Source: Neomesorhizobium albiziae
GTDB lineage: Bacteria > Pseudomonadota > Alphaproteobacteria > Rhizobiales > Rhizobiaceae
Direction: 5' to 3'
Assembly: GCF_900114255.1 (NCBI RefSeq)
Contig: NZ_FOSL01000006.1
Coordinates: 1 to 64,000, forward strand
Length of the DNA stretch: 64,000 bases
The position numbers and the translations under genes are program-made. Of the stretch, positions 44,116 to 52,782 are shown one piece after another. The first letter of the stretch is position 1. Each line of letters starts with the position of its first letter. Under the pieces are notes generated by a model, which made no database searches, was not told where the DNA came from, and saw nothing but the letters and a program-made list of their open reading frames with translations.

Positions 44116-45636
44116 GTGAGACGTCGCGTCACCATCCAGGATCTCGGGCTGCTCCTGGCCGTCGTGCTGGTCGTCGCCTATCTCGTCTTCGAAGTTGAGA
44201 TCTTCCTGCACCAGGACGAGATGACACCCGAGCAGGCGATATTCCTGCTCGACGAGGCGATGCTGGTCGGCGGCATTTTGGCCCTCGGCCTGCTTATCTT
44301 TGCCGCCCGCCGCTACAACGACCTGAAACGTGAAGTCGTCCGGCGCGCGAAAGCCGAGCGCGAGGCGCGTATACTGGCCTACCAGGATCCGCTGACTGGG
44401 CTTCCCAACCGGCGCCAGTTCGAAGAAGCACTGCGCATGGCGGCTGCTTCACCGCCGAAGTCGGGTGCGGTTCATGCCGTGCTTTTGCTCGACCTCAACG
44501 GCTTCAAGCAGGTCAACGACAACTATGGCCACGCCGCTGGTGACGCGGTACTCGTGGTCGCCGCCCAGCGCCTGATGCGCGCCGTGCGCGAGGGCGATCT
44601 CGTGGGACGTCTCGGCGGCGACGAGTTCATCGTACTGGCGCAGCATCTGATCGGCCCTGAAGCTGTGACCAACGTTGCCCTCAGGATCATCCAGGGCCTT
44701 GCCGAGCCGGTCGTCACCGCTGGAGGACAGCACGATATCGGGGCCGGCATCGGCATCGCGCTGCTACCCAACGACGCCCAGACGGCGGAAGACCTGATCC
44801 GCAAGGCGGATGTGGCGCTTTACCGCGCGAAAGCCGAGCGGCGCTCTGCCTTCCGTTTCTTCGAAGAGGAGATGGACGTTCTCGTACGTGAGCGCGGGCG
44901 CCTGGAGCGCGATCTGCGGACGGCGATGGAGCTGGACCAGATACAGCCGCGCTTTCGGCCGTCCTTTGACCTGCGGAGCGGGGCTGTTATCGGATTCGAG
45001 GCAATCCCAAACTGGATTTCAGCGGACGGCAAGGAAGTGCCGCTGGACCGTTTCCTGGCGGTCGCCGAAGAGACGGGCCTCATTCACGCGATGGCGCGGC
45101 GCGTCCTGGCGCAGGCTTGCGCCACTGCGGCTCTCTGGCCGACCGACGTGGCGCTGTCCATCGACATTTTTCCCGGACAGCTGAACGATCCCGAACTCGG
45201 CCGGTCAATCATGAAGGTGCTGGAAGAAACCGGGCTCGAGCCCGGTCGGCTGGAGATCGAGATCACCGAAAGCATGATCGTCCATGATTTCGAGGAAGCC
45301 AGATCCAAGCTCGGACCGTTGCGCGCGGCCGGGGTGAGGATTGCGCTCGACAATTTCGGAACCGGCTACTCCAACATCTATCACATGCGCGAATTCAAGT
45401 TCGACAAGGTGAAGATCGACCGCCGCTTCGTCGGCAACATGGAAGGGGAGGAGGCAACGAAGGTGATCCGGGCGCTTGCCGGCCTCGGGCACGGGCTTGG
45501 GCTCGCAGTGAGCGCGGAGGGCATTCCCGGGACGCTCAAGGACTCGTCCCTGATCCAATCCGGCGTGGATGAAGGCCAATCTTCTGGCGATATGGTGACC
45601 GGCGCCGAGACCCAGCGGTTCTTTGCTGCCACATAG
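44116..45636 (+). CDS. GGDEF protein with degenerate EAL domain
   Basis: A 506-residue membrane protein: two helices (9-27 and 45-65), then GGDEF (90-250) and EAL (260-500). The GGDEF part is intact (DPLTGLPNRR, LDLNGFKQVNDNYGH, GRLGGDEF), so diguanylate cyclase activity is expected. The EAL part is eroded: EAI for EAL, SIDIF for VNLS, LDNFG for DDFG, AEGIPG for AEGVET. It probably binds rather than cleaves c-di-GMP. I use the GTG at 44116 (TGAGGT upstream); the frame continues to a GTG at 43927, adding 63 atypical residues. Confidence 0.82.
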   Translation: MRRRVTIQDLGLLLAVVLVVAYLVFEVEIFLHQDEMTPEQAIFLLDEAMLVGGILALGLLIFAARRYNDLKREVVRRAKAEREARILAYQDPLTGLPNRRQFEEALRMAAASPPKSGAVHAVLLLDLNGFKQVNDNYGHAAGDAVLVVAAQRLMRAVREGDLVGRLGGDEFIVLAQHLIGPEAVTNVALRIIQGLAEPVVTAGGQHDIGAGIGIALLPNDAQTAEDLIRKADVALYRAKAERRSAFRFFEEEMDVLVRERGRLERDLRTAMELDQIQPRFRPSFDLRSGAVIGFEAIPNWISADGKEVPLDRFLAVAEETGLIHAMARRVLAQACATAALWPTDVALSIDIFPGQLNDPELGRSIMKVLEETGLEPGRLEIEITESMIVHDFEEARSKLGPLRAAGVRIALDNFGTGYSNIYHMREFKFDKVKIDRRFVGNMEGEEATKVIRALAGLGHGLGLAVSAEGIPGTLKDSSLIQSGVDEGQSSGDMVTGAETQRFFAAT

Positions 45637-45681
45637 CTCAGGCAGTTCTCCCACGACGAAGCCCAAAGATTATGAGTTGAC

Positions 45682-45697
45682 TTAAAGCTAACTTTAA
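45682..45697. repeat. Small palindrome in the gap after the GGDEF gene
   Basis: TTAAAG-CTAA-CTTTAA is a perfect 6-bp inverted repeat in an AT-rich 193-base gap between the GGDEF gene and the convergent trmL. It may be a weak bidirectional terminator or a regulator site. A TTGACT lies just ahead of it. Confidence 0.35.
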
Positions 45698-45829
45698 CTT
45701 GTAGATGAGTGTCCTTCGCATCACTCCGAAGGAACGACAATGACCGAATTCCACCGGGTCGCCATCACAATCCGCCTTGGCGAGCGGACATTGCTGGCGC
45801 TTAAGCTGACATCCGGAACGACAACGAGG

Positions 45830-46288
45830 TCAGCCAAGCTGGCGCAGTGCTTCGCCGGCCACCATGGCCGCGGCCAGTGCGACGTTGAGGCTGCGGCCGC
45901 CGCCCTTCATCGGGATCATCAGCCGCGCGTCGGCGATCTCGTGCACATTGTCTGGCACGCCGGCCGACTCGCGACCGAGGAGCAGGATATCGCCGTCTCC
46001 GAAATCAAATTGCGTGTAAGGCAGGGCGGCCCTGGTGGACAAGAGCACGAGCCGGCGTCCTTCGGCGCTCCGCCACTCCTCGAAGCGCGCGAAGTCGACA
46101 TGCCGGGCGAGCCGCGCCATTTCGAGATAGTCCATGCCGGCGCGGCGCAGATTGCGGTCGGAGATATCGAAGCCGGCCGGTTCGATAATGTCGACGCCGA
46201 TTCCGAGACAGGCGGCCATGCGCAGGATGGTGCCGGTGTTGCCGGCGATGTCGGGCTGGTAGAGCGCGATGCGAATGCCTTCGGTCAA
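45830..46288 (-). CDS. trmL: tRNA (cytidine(34)-2'-O)-methyltransferase
   Basis: A 152-residue SPOUT-class methyltransferase that methylates the wobble ribose of tRNA-Leu isoacceptors using S-adenosylmethionine. Signs are IALYQPDIAGNTGTILRMAACLG, the DYLEMARL segment, GRESAGVP and the knotted C-terminus IPMKGGGRSLNVALAAAMV. It starts with TTG (no ATG in frame fits better; GAGG lies about eight bases upstream). Length is normal. Confidence 0.92.
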   Translation of the reverse strand: MTEGIRIALYQPDIAGNTGTILRMAACLGIGVDIIEPAGFDISDRNLRRAGMDYLEMARLARHVDFARFEEWRSAEGRRLVLLSTRAALPYTQFDFGDGDILLLGRESAGVPDNVHEIADARLMIPMKGGGRSLNVALAAAMVAGEALRQLG

Positions 46289-46716
46289 TTGGGCGCCTCG
46301 TCTGACTGTGGCTATCCGGCAACAGTCTTGCCGTCGACCGAGAAAAATCGTTCCGCAGCGGTAGCCATTTCCGGCGAATGCGGCTATAGAGCCGCCATTG
46401 TCAACACGAACCGACGGAGGCAGGCATGGTACATATGTTTATCGCACTTTTCGCCTGCCGAACTGGCGGGCTTACGCCCTGACGGCGGTTTCGGTTCGAC
46501 GCTTTTCCTGACATTTCAAAGCTTCATCGTCTCGATTCCCGCCGGAATTTTTTCCCGGTCTCCGAAGGAATCGTCCGATGTTTTCCAAACTGCCGCGCGG
46601 GCTGAAAGCCCCGCCTAACACTGCTTCCGATCCGCCGACCTCGCCGCCGCGCACGCCTGTGCGTTGCCAGGCTTCGGCTGCCTTTGCCCGTACCTTCCAA
46701 ATTCCAGGAGGTGAAC
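46289..46716 (+). other. Leader region with mini-ORF and hairpins ahead of the ABC exporter cluster
   Basis: No normal gene fits these 428 bases. On the plus strand they hold an 18-codon ORF (46426-46482), a nested hairpin just after it (CGAAC near 46460 with GTTCG near 46493, enclosing GGGC/GCCC), a CCGG-N9-CCGG element with a T6 run near 46541-46558, and a 48-codon Pro-rich frame at 46578-46724 with AAGGA upstream that overlaps the start of the next gene. The trmL promoter must also lie here on the other strand. Function unknown. Confidence 0.4.
46426..46482 (+). CDS. 18-residue mini-ORF with strong ribosome site
   Basis: ATG at 46426 with GGAGGC six bases upstream; the peptide reads MVHMFIALFACRTGGLTP and ends at TGA 46480-46482. 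A hairpin overlaps the 3' end. It has no run of one amino acid, so it is not a classical attenuator, but a leader peptide or small membrane peptide are both possible. Confidence 0.35.
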   Translation: MVHMFIALFACRTGGLTP

Positions 46717-47115
46717 ATGTTTGACTATTTCCGTATTCCCGGCAGGACCAGCATCCACGAGATGAAGCTGGCGGCCTGGGCTCTGTTCATCGGCGAAAGA
46801 AGCCGTGGTGGTTCGGCTGCCGACCGTGCCGCACGCTCGCATCGCGGCATGTTGCCAGATGTCGACCCGACGGCGCTGGTGCCCGATCCGAACTACCGGT
46901 CGCTGTTGCGGCGGCTGATCGACTTTGTGCGGTCGGCCGCCGGACCGGTGGAGGCGCTGGAAATCGCTCCTGCCGCTTCTCTGTCAGGAGCCCCCGCATC
47001 GCCTGTCGGCAAAAGCGCTTCGGTGACATACATTGGCACGGTGGAGTCGCGCCGCGCCGTGGAACGTTCGCCGACGCAAGAGAAGTCCGATCTCGATCAT
47101 CCTCGCGCCGCCTGA
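46717..47115 (+). CDS. Hypothetical protein upstream of the ABC pair
   Basis: A 132-residue protein with an ideal ribosome site (AGGAGGTGAAC-ATG). The N-terminal half has MFDYFRIPGRTSIHEMKLAAWALFIGERSRGG, DPNYRSLLRRLIDFVRSAAGPVEAL; the C-terminal half is Ala/Ser/Pro-rich and probably disordered. No family recognised. It ends 37 bases before the first ABC exporter gene, so it may be co-transcribed with it. Confidence 0.65.
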   Translation: MFDYFRIPGRTSIHEMKLAAWALFIGERSRGGSAADRAARSHRGMLPDVDPTALVPDPNYRSLLRRLIDFVRSAAGPVEALEIAPAASLSGAPASPVGKSASVTYIGTVESRRAVERSPTQEKSDLDHPRAA

Positions 47116-47152
47116 AGCGGCGCGAGCCCCGCATAGTTTGAAAGACTGAAAA

Positions 47153-49015
47153 ATGTTCCGCTGGTTCGAAAAACGTCTCGACCCATTTCCGGCTGAGGAG
47201 CCGGTCGAGCCGCCAAAGACGCTGGTAGCCTTCTGTTTACACTACACAAAAGGTTCCTGGCCCTACATTGTGGTGGCAGCGCTGTTCAATGCGGCGATCG
47301 CGCTGACCGAAGTCGGCATGTTCGGCTTCCTCGGCAACATCGTCGACTGGCTGAGCGCGCAGAATCGCGACACATTCCTGCAGACAGAGGGTTGGAAGCT
47401 CGCCGGCATGGCGTTCGTCGTGCTGGTGGCGCTGCCGACGGCTGTCTTCATCAGTTCGCTGATCCACCAGCAGACGCTGATGGGCAACTATCCCATGCGC
47501 ATCCGCTGGCAGGTGCACCGCTACCTGCTCAAGCAGTCTATGACCTTCTACCAGGACGAGTTCGCGGGCCGCATCGCCACCAAGCTGATGCAGACCGCAC
47601 TCGCCGTGCGCGAATGCGTGATGAAGCTGATCGACGTGCTAAATTACGTCGTCATCTACTTCCTCGGCGCGCTGCTGATCGTCGGTTCGGCCGACTGGCG
47701 GCTGGCGATGCCGCTCGTCGTCTGGCTTGCCATCTATATCCTGCTCCTGCGTTATTTCATCCCGCGCCTCGGCAAGGTGGCGGAAGAGCAGGCCGATGCG
47801 CGCTCGACCATGACCGGCCGCATCGTCGACAGCTATACCAACATCCAGACCGTGAAGCTGTTTTCGCATACGCGCCGCGAAGCATCGTTCGCCAGGGAGG
47901 GCATGGCGGGCTTCATGGACACGGTCTACCGGTCGATGCGGCTGGTCACCCAGCTCTATGGCTGCCTCTACGTGCTCAATTCGTCGCTGCTGGTGTCGGT
48001 CGGCGCGTTGTCGATCTGGCTGTGGCACGGCAATGCGGTGACCATCGGTGCGGTCGCCGTGGTGCTCGGCCTGGTGCTGCGCATGTGGGGCATGTCGCAG
48101 TGGATCATGTGGGAAATGTCGTCGCTGTTCGAGAACATCGGCACTGTGCAGGATGGCATTGGCTCGATCTCGCTGCCGAGGCTCGTCGAGGACAAGCCCG
48201 GCGCCAAGGACATCGTCGTCAACAGCGGTAACATCGAGTTCGAGGCCATCGGCTTCCACTATGGCAAGCAGAAGGGCGTCATCGAGGACCTTTCGCTGGT
48301 GGTTCGTCCGGGCGAGAAGGTCGGGCTGGTCGGGCGTTCCGGCGCCGGCAAGTCGACGCTGGTCAATCTTCTGCTGCGTTTCTACGATCTCGAACGCGGC
48401 CGCATCCTGATCGACGGACAGGACATCTCGAGGCTGACGCAGGACAGCCTGCGCGCGCAGATCGGCATGGTCACCCAGGATACATCGCTGTTGCACCGCT
48501 CAGTGCGCGACAACATCATCTACGGCCGTCCGGATGCCAGCGACGAGATGCTGCGGGAAGCGGCGCGGCGCGCCGAAGCGCTCGACTTCATCGCCGGGCT
48601 GTCCGATCCGAAGGGCCGCAAAGGCTTCGACGCGCATGTCGGCGAACGCGGCGTCAAGCTTTCCGGCGGCCAGCGACAGCGTATCGCGGTTGCACGCGTC
48701 ATGCTGAAGGACGCGCCGATCCTCATTCTCGACGAGGCCACCTCGGCGCTCGATTCGGAAGTGGAAGCCGCGATCCAGGAAAACCTCTACCGGCTTATGG
48801 AGGGCAAGACGGTGATCGCGATCGCACACCGGCTTTCCACCATCGCCGCGATGGACCGGCTTGTCGTCATGGACAAGGGCCGGATCATCGAAGAGGGGTC
48901 GCACGACGTACTTGTTGCCAAGGGCGGGCTCTATGCCCAACTGTGGCAACGCCAGTCGGGCGGCTTCCTGCTGCATGACGATCCCGCAGACCTCATCGAA
49001 CAGGCGGCGGAATGA
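47153..49015 (+). CDS. ABC exporter (fused permease and ATPase), first of a pair
   Basis: A 620-residue half-size ABC exporter: six helices (about 35-330) followed by the nucleotide-binding domain. Walker A is GRSGAGKST (394-402), Q-loop TQD, signature LSGGQ (503-507), Walker B ILILDEATSALD (523-534) and H-loop AHRLS. All catalytic residues are intact. A closely similar exporter starts 192 bases downstream, so the two could form a heterodimer or two homodimers. Substrate (lipid, peptide or drug) unknown. Confidence 0.93.
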   Translation: MFRWFEKRLDPFPAEEPVEPPKTLVAFCLHYTKGSWPYIVVAALFNAAIALTEVGMFGFLGNIVDWLSAQNRDTFLQTEGWKLAGMAFVVLVALPTAVFISSLIHQQTLMGNYPMRIRWQVHRYLLKQSMTFYQDEFAGRIATKLMQTALAVRECVMKLIDVLNYVVIYFLGALLIVGSADWRLAMPLVVWLAIYILLLRYFIPRLGKVAEEQADARSTMTGRIVDSYTNIQTVKLFSHTRREASFAREGMAGFMDTVYRSMRLVTQLYGCLYVLNSSLLVSVGALSIWLWHGNAVTIGAVAVVLGLVLRMWGMSQWIMWEMSSLFENIGTVQDGIGSISLPRLVEDKPGAKDIVVNSGNIEFEAIGFHYGKQKGVIEDLSLVVRPGEKVGLVGRSGAGKSTLVNLLLRFYDLERGRILIDGQDISRLTQDSLRAQIGMVTQDTSLLHRSVRDNIIYGRPDASDEMLREAARRAEALDFIAGLSDPKGRKGFDAHVGERGVKLSGGQRQRIAVARVMLKDAPILILDEATSALDSEVEAAIQENLYRLMEGKTVIAIAHRLSTIAAMDRLVVMDKGRIIEEGSHDVLVAKGGLYAQLWQRQSGGFLLHDDPADLIEQAAE

Positions 49016-49089
49016 TATTGGTCCGGCGCGCGATATTACAAAACCGTAACGGGAATTCGCGCGCGGTTTCCCTATATTCGAACCGATAC

Positions 49090-49112
49090 GCCGGGCGGGG
49101 GTTCCGCCCGGC
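49090..49112 (+). terminator. Hairpin between the two ABC exporter genes
   Basis: A perfect 9-bp GC stem (GCCGGGCGG/CCGCCCGGC) with a 5-nt loop lies in the 192-base gap. No T-run follows. It may reduce read-through between the two ABC genes, and a second promoter for the downstream gene is then expected. Confidence 0.45.
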
Positions 49113-49207
49113 AGGTGTGTGAAAAAGCGAGTCGGAACAAGGATGTTGCGCCTGAGGTTTGAAACGCCGATTCAGGTTCTTAAAGCATCGATTCAGGAAG
49201 CTGTCCG

Positions 49208-51076
49208 GTGAGCAACGAAGGATTCCGCGACCGCATCTGGCGCTCGGTCGAGGGCTCGATCGATCCGTTTCACGATACCGACCGCGAGGTTTTGCCCGAG
49301 GATGCCTGGCGCTTCATCCTCTATTTCGCCAATCAGGCGAAGGGGGCTTTCGTCCTTTTGCTTATCACCGGCGGGCTGGCCGGCGCCGTCGATGCGGCGA
49401 TGTACTGGTCGGTTGGCTGGCTGATCGACCTGCTCGACAAATCTTCGCCGGCGACCTTGTTCGCCGACCACTGGCCCGCGCTGATCGGGCTTTTGTTCCT
49501 CATCCTGGTGGTCCGTGCCGTCATCATGATCGCCTCGGCCGTCGTCGAGCAGCAGGTGGTGGTGCCGGGGTTTTATTCGATGGTGCGCTGGCAGGCGTTC
49601 CGGCGTGTCATCCAGCAGCCATACGGTTTCTACCAGAACGATTTTGCAGGCCGCATCGCCACCAAAATCATGCAGGGCGGCGAGGCCGTCGGCGACTTCA
49701 TCGTCAACGTGCTGCAGACCATGTGGTCGTTCCTGACCTTCGTGATCCTGGCGATCACCATCCTTGTCTCGCTCGACCCGCTGATGGGCGTGGTGGTGGC
49801 GCTGTGGTTCGCAGGCTATGCCGGCATCGTCTGGTTCCTGCTGCCGGAAATGCGGCGTGCAGGCCGCGAGACGGCCGACCAGCGCTCGATCTTCAACGGC
49901 CGCCTGGTCGATGCATTCACCAACATCGTCGCCGTGAAGCTGTTCGACAGCGGTCGGCGCGAGCATGCCTATATCCGCGACGGGCTCGAGGGCTTCCTCA
50001 CCGCGGTGGTGCGGCTGACAAGGGCGGTGACCACGGTGCGCTCGTCGGTGGCGATCCTCAACGGCGTAATGATGAGCCTGATCGCCGTCATCGCCGTGGT
50101 CAACTGGACCAGCGGCAGCATCTCGACCGGCGCCATCGCGGCAGCCCTCGGGCTGGTGTTCCGGCTCAACCAGATGTCGGGCTGGATGATGTTCAACATC
50201 AACGGGCTGGTGCGCAACTACGCCACGGTGCAGGACGCGACGCGGACGATCTCGGTGACCCCGGCGATCCGCGACGCCGAAGGCGCCATCGCGCTGCCGC
50301 GCGCCAGCGGCGACATCCGCTTCGAGAGCGTCTCGTTCCATTATGGCAAGGAAGGCGGCGTCATCGACGACCTGAACCTGCATATCCGTCCGGGCGAACG
50401 CGTCGCGCTGGTCGGCCCGTCGGGCGCCGGCAAGACCACCATCGTCAACCTGATGCTGAGGCTGTTCGACGTCGAAGGAGGGCGAATCCTCATCGACGGC
50501 CGCGACATCCGCGACCTGACGCAGGCCTCGCTGCGCGCCCAGTTCGGTGTCGTCAGCCAGGAAGCGATGCTGATGCATCGCTCGATCCGCGACAATATCG
50601 GCTACGGCCGCGAGGGCGCGACCGAGGCCGAGATCGTCGACGCGGCAAAACGCGCCGCCGCGCACGACTTCATCGTCGATGTCGAAGACCCCCGCGGCCG
50701 CAGGGGGTACGAAGCGCAGGTCGGCGAGCGCGGCGTGAAGCTTTCGGGCGGCCAGCGGCAGCGCGTGGCGATCGCCCGCATGATGCTGAAGGACGCGCCG
50801 ATCCTGATCCTCGACGAAGCCACCTCGGCACTCGATTCGGAGGTCGAGGCAGCGATCCAGGAAAATCTCTACCAATTGATGGAAGGAAAGACGGTCATCG
50901 CCATCGCGCACCGTCTCTCCACCATTGCAGCGCTTGACCGGTTGATCGTCATCGACCAGGGCCGCATCGTGGAAGAAGGCACGCATGAAGCGCTGATCGC
51001 GCGCAACGGGCTCTACGCGCAGCTCTGGAAACGCCAGTCGGGCGGCTTCCTCGCGAACTCACTCGCGGCGGAATAG
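49208..51076 (+). CDS. ABC exporter (fused permease and ATPase), second of a pair
   Basis: A 622-residue protein with the same layout as its neighbour: six helices, then Walker A GPSGAGKTT, signature LSGGQRQR, Walker B ILILDEATSALD and AHRLSTIA. It starts with GTG (AGGAAG upstream). N-terminal regions differ from the first copy while the ATPase domains are much alike, as after gene duplication. Both copies have a full active site, so there is no sign of the degenerate site seen in many heterodimers. Its stop abuts the convergent cupin gene directly. Confidence 0.93.
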   Translation: MSNEGFRDRIWRSVEGSIDPFHDTDREVLPEDAWRFILYFANQAKGAFVLLLITGGLAGAVDAAMYWSVGWLIDLLDKSSPATLFADHWPALIGLLFLILVVRAVIMIASAVVEQQVVVPGFYSMVRWQAFRRVIQQPYGFYQNDFAGRIATKIMQGGEAVGDFIVNVLQTMWSFLTFVILAITILVSLDPLMGVVVALWFAGYAGIVWFLLPEMRRAGRETADQRSIFNGRLVDAFTNIVAVKLFDSGRREHAYIRDGLEGFLTAVVRLTRAVTTVRSSVAILNGVMMSLIAVIAVVNWTSGSISTGAIAAALGLVFRLNQMSGWMMFNINGLVRNYATVQDATRTISVTPAIRDAEGAIALPRASGDIRFESVSFHYGKEGGVIDDLNLHIRPGERVALVGPSGAGKTTIVNLMLRLFDVEGGRILIDGRDIRDLTQASLRAQFGVVSQEAMLMHRSIRDNIGYGREGATEAEIVDAAKRAAAHDFIVDVEDPRGRRGYEAQVGERGVKLSGGQRQRVAIARMMLKDAPILILDEATSALDSEVEAAIQENLYQLMEGKTVIAIAHRLSTIAALDRLIVIDQGRIVEEGTHEALIARNGLYAQLWKRQSGGFLANSLAAE

Positions 51077-51421
51077 CTACTCCAACCACTCGGTGACGAA
51101 ATTGCCGCTCTCGTGGATGTCGATGGTTTCCAGCGGGCCGGGACCGAGATTGGTGAATTTGTGCGGCGTGTCGGGCGGAACGACCAGGATCTGGCCGGCC
51201 GTGGCGGCGATTTCCTTGTCGCCTACCGTGAAAAGCCCGGTGCCGGCGCGGATGATGAAGGTTTCGGGATAAGGGTGCTTGTGCAGGCGCGGGCCGCCGC
51301 CCGGCGCGTCCAGCAGGTTGAAGATCACGCAGATCCCGGCGCCATAGGCGCCGCCCTGCAGTTCGCCGTTCCAGCCGTCGGGCGCCGTTGCCCAGACGTC
51401 GCGGTTGATTACATGTGCCAT
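51077..51421 (-). CDS. Cupin domain protein
   Basis: A 114-residue single-domain cupin. Motif 1 is PRLHKHPYPETFIIRAGTG (two His and the Glu for metal), motif 2 is PPDTPHKFTNLG. The start MAHVINRD at 51421 lacks a strong ribosome site, and the open frame extends to 51511. A small-molecule dioxygenase, isomerase or sensor role is possible; metal binding is likely from the conserved histidines. Its stop lies directly against that of the second ABC exporter. Confidence 0.82.
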   Translation of the reverse strand: MAHVINRDVWATAPDGWNGELQGGAYGAGICVIFNLLDAPGGGPRLHKHPYPETFIIRAGTGLFTVGDKEIAATAGQILVVPPDTPHKFTNLGPGPLETIDIHESGNFVTEWLE

Positions 51422-51514
51422 TGCGCGGACTATATTTGCGGGAAAGCTCTGCTGTCGAGGTGTGACGGCATGGCTGCTGACATGCGGTGAGAATGCAGAG
51501 TTCGGGAACAAGGA

Positions 51515-51829
51515 ATGTCGCTTCGGCCACCTGGCGGCGCCTCAGCCGCCTCCTTCGCGGAAATCAGCTTCGATGCGCTCGGCCATGAAATCCTGGCTGA
51601 GAAGGCGGCGGCCCTGGGGCGCGCCGGCGAACGCGCCGAAACCTGCCTGAAACGCCTTGGGGATCATCAGGACGGCGCCGGCGACCGGGCCGCATTGGTC
51701 CGGCAAGCGTCTGACGCGGTCTATGCCTGGTTCATTCAGCGGGAGCTCTGCGGCTTCCGCCGACACGACGACATTATCCGCGACTATGCCATTCCCCGTG
51801 AAGTGCTGGTGCGGCTGGGGGCGAAATAA
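51515..51829 (+). CDS. DUF6665 family small protein
   Basis: A 104-residue helical protein: LGHEILAEKAAALGRAGERAETCLKRLGDH, then ALVRQASDAVYAWFIQRELCGFRRHDDIIRDYAIPREVLVRLGAK (split). These blocks match the DUF6665 family of alphaproteobacteria, as I recall it. No function is known. It lies divergently from the cupin gene with 93 bases between starts. Confidence 0.75.
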   Translation: MSLRPPGGASAASFAEISFDALGHEILAEKAAALGRAGERAETCLKRLGDHQDGAGDRAALVRQASDAVYAWFIQRELCGFRRHDDIIRDYAIPREVLVRLGAK

Positions 51830-52196
51830 TCCTGAAGCGCTCGAACTTCCCGCCCAGGCCGGCAACTAGCCATGATCAGGCTCGATGAATTCGGCTTGCA
51901 GAGGGAAGCCGCCTGCCGCTCCCATCTGTCCGACAACGGCTGCAATGTCGATCCAAATCCAGCAGCGAGGGCGCATAGCGAATTTCCCCCGACAGCCTGA
52001 TTTGTGGACGATCCGAAGCTCCCCGCGACAATCTGCCGTCATATGCTTTGCAGTCTGGACAAGGCCGGGCTTCACGCATAAACCAACGCCAAATGCCGGG
52101 GGAGTCCGCCGGCCCTTTTGCCGTGCGCGACCGGGTTGGCAGCATTGAACGGATGGCTCTTCCATCGGCGGTGAGAGGCGAAAGGATCAGGGTCCC
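51830..52196 (+). other. Gene-free gap ahead of petA
   Basis: No convincing gene. Short frames on both strands lack ribosome sites or known motifs. A GCCGG-N9-CCGGC hairpin followed by CCTTTTG (52095-52119) could end transcription from upstream. The petA promoter should lie in the last 100-150 bases; no clear -35/-10 pair stands out. Confidence 0.4.
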
Positions 52197-52760
52197 GTGA
52201 GCGCTAACGATACGATCGATCAGAACCGCCGCGATTTCCTTTATATTGCCACCGGCATGGCCGGCGCCGTGGGCGCCGCCGCTGTCGCGTGGCCCTTCAT
52301 CGACCAGATGCGTCCGGACGCCTCGACGCTCGCCGCGTCGTCGATCGAAGTGGACGTCGCGTCGGTCACTCCAGGCATGTCGCTGACCGTCAAATGGCGC
52401 GGCAAGCCGGTGTTCATCCGCAACCGCACGCCCGAAGAGATCAAGGCCGCGCAGGACGTTCCGCTGGCCGAGCTGAAGGACCCGGTGGCGCGCAATGCCA
52501 ACCTCGCCAACGACGCCGAGGCGACCGACATCGACCGTTCGGCCGGCGAGGGCAAGGAAAACTGGCTGGTGATGGTTGGCGTCTGCACCCACCTCGGCTG
52601 CGTGCCGCTCGGCCAGCAGGGCGATTTCGGCGGCTGGTTCTGCCCATGCCACGGTTCGCACTACGATACGGCCGGACGCATCCGCAGGGGCCCGGCGCCC
52701 GAGAACCTGCCGGTTCCGGCATTCCAGTTCATTTCCGACACCAAGATCCGGATCGGTTGA
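52197..52760 (+). CDS. petA: Rieske iron-sulfur subunit of cytochrome bc1
   Basis: A 187-residue protein starting with GTG. A Tat-type export motif (NRRDFLY) precedes a single N-terminal membrane helix (about 14-34). The [2Fe-2S] ligands are in CTHLGC (Cys130, His132, Cys135) and CPCHGSHYD (Cys149, Cys151, His152), with the disulfide pair Cys135/Cys151. It moves electrons from ubiquinol to cytochrome c1 at the periplasmic face. First gene of petABC. Confidence 0.97.
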   Translation: MSANDTIDQNRRDFLYIATGMAGAVGAAAVAWPFIDQMRPDASTLAASSIEVDVASVTPGMSLTVKWRGKPVFIRNRTPEEIKAAQDVPLAELKDPVARNANLANDAEATDIDRSAGEGKENWLVMVGVCTHLGCVPLGQQGDFGGWFCPCHGSHYDTAGRIRRGPAPENLPVPAFQFISDTKIRIG

Positions 52761-52782
52761 GGCAGGCAGAGGGGACAATTCG

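Noticed and set aside
45740-46618. A plus-strand frame of 292 codons with an apparent ribosome site, opposite trmL
   Set aside because: Only the first 30 codons lie outside trmL; the rest is antisense to it and shows no protein-like motif.
49193-50986. A 597-codon minus-strand frame opposite the second ABC exporter
   Set aside because: It mirrors the ABC gene, has no known domain and no ribosome site.
51866-52165. A minus-strand frame of 99 codons in the petA upstream gap
   Set aside because: No ribosome site and no recognisable motif; composition is like other shadow frames.
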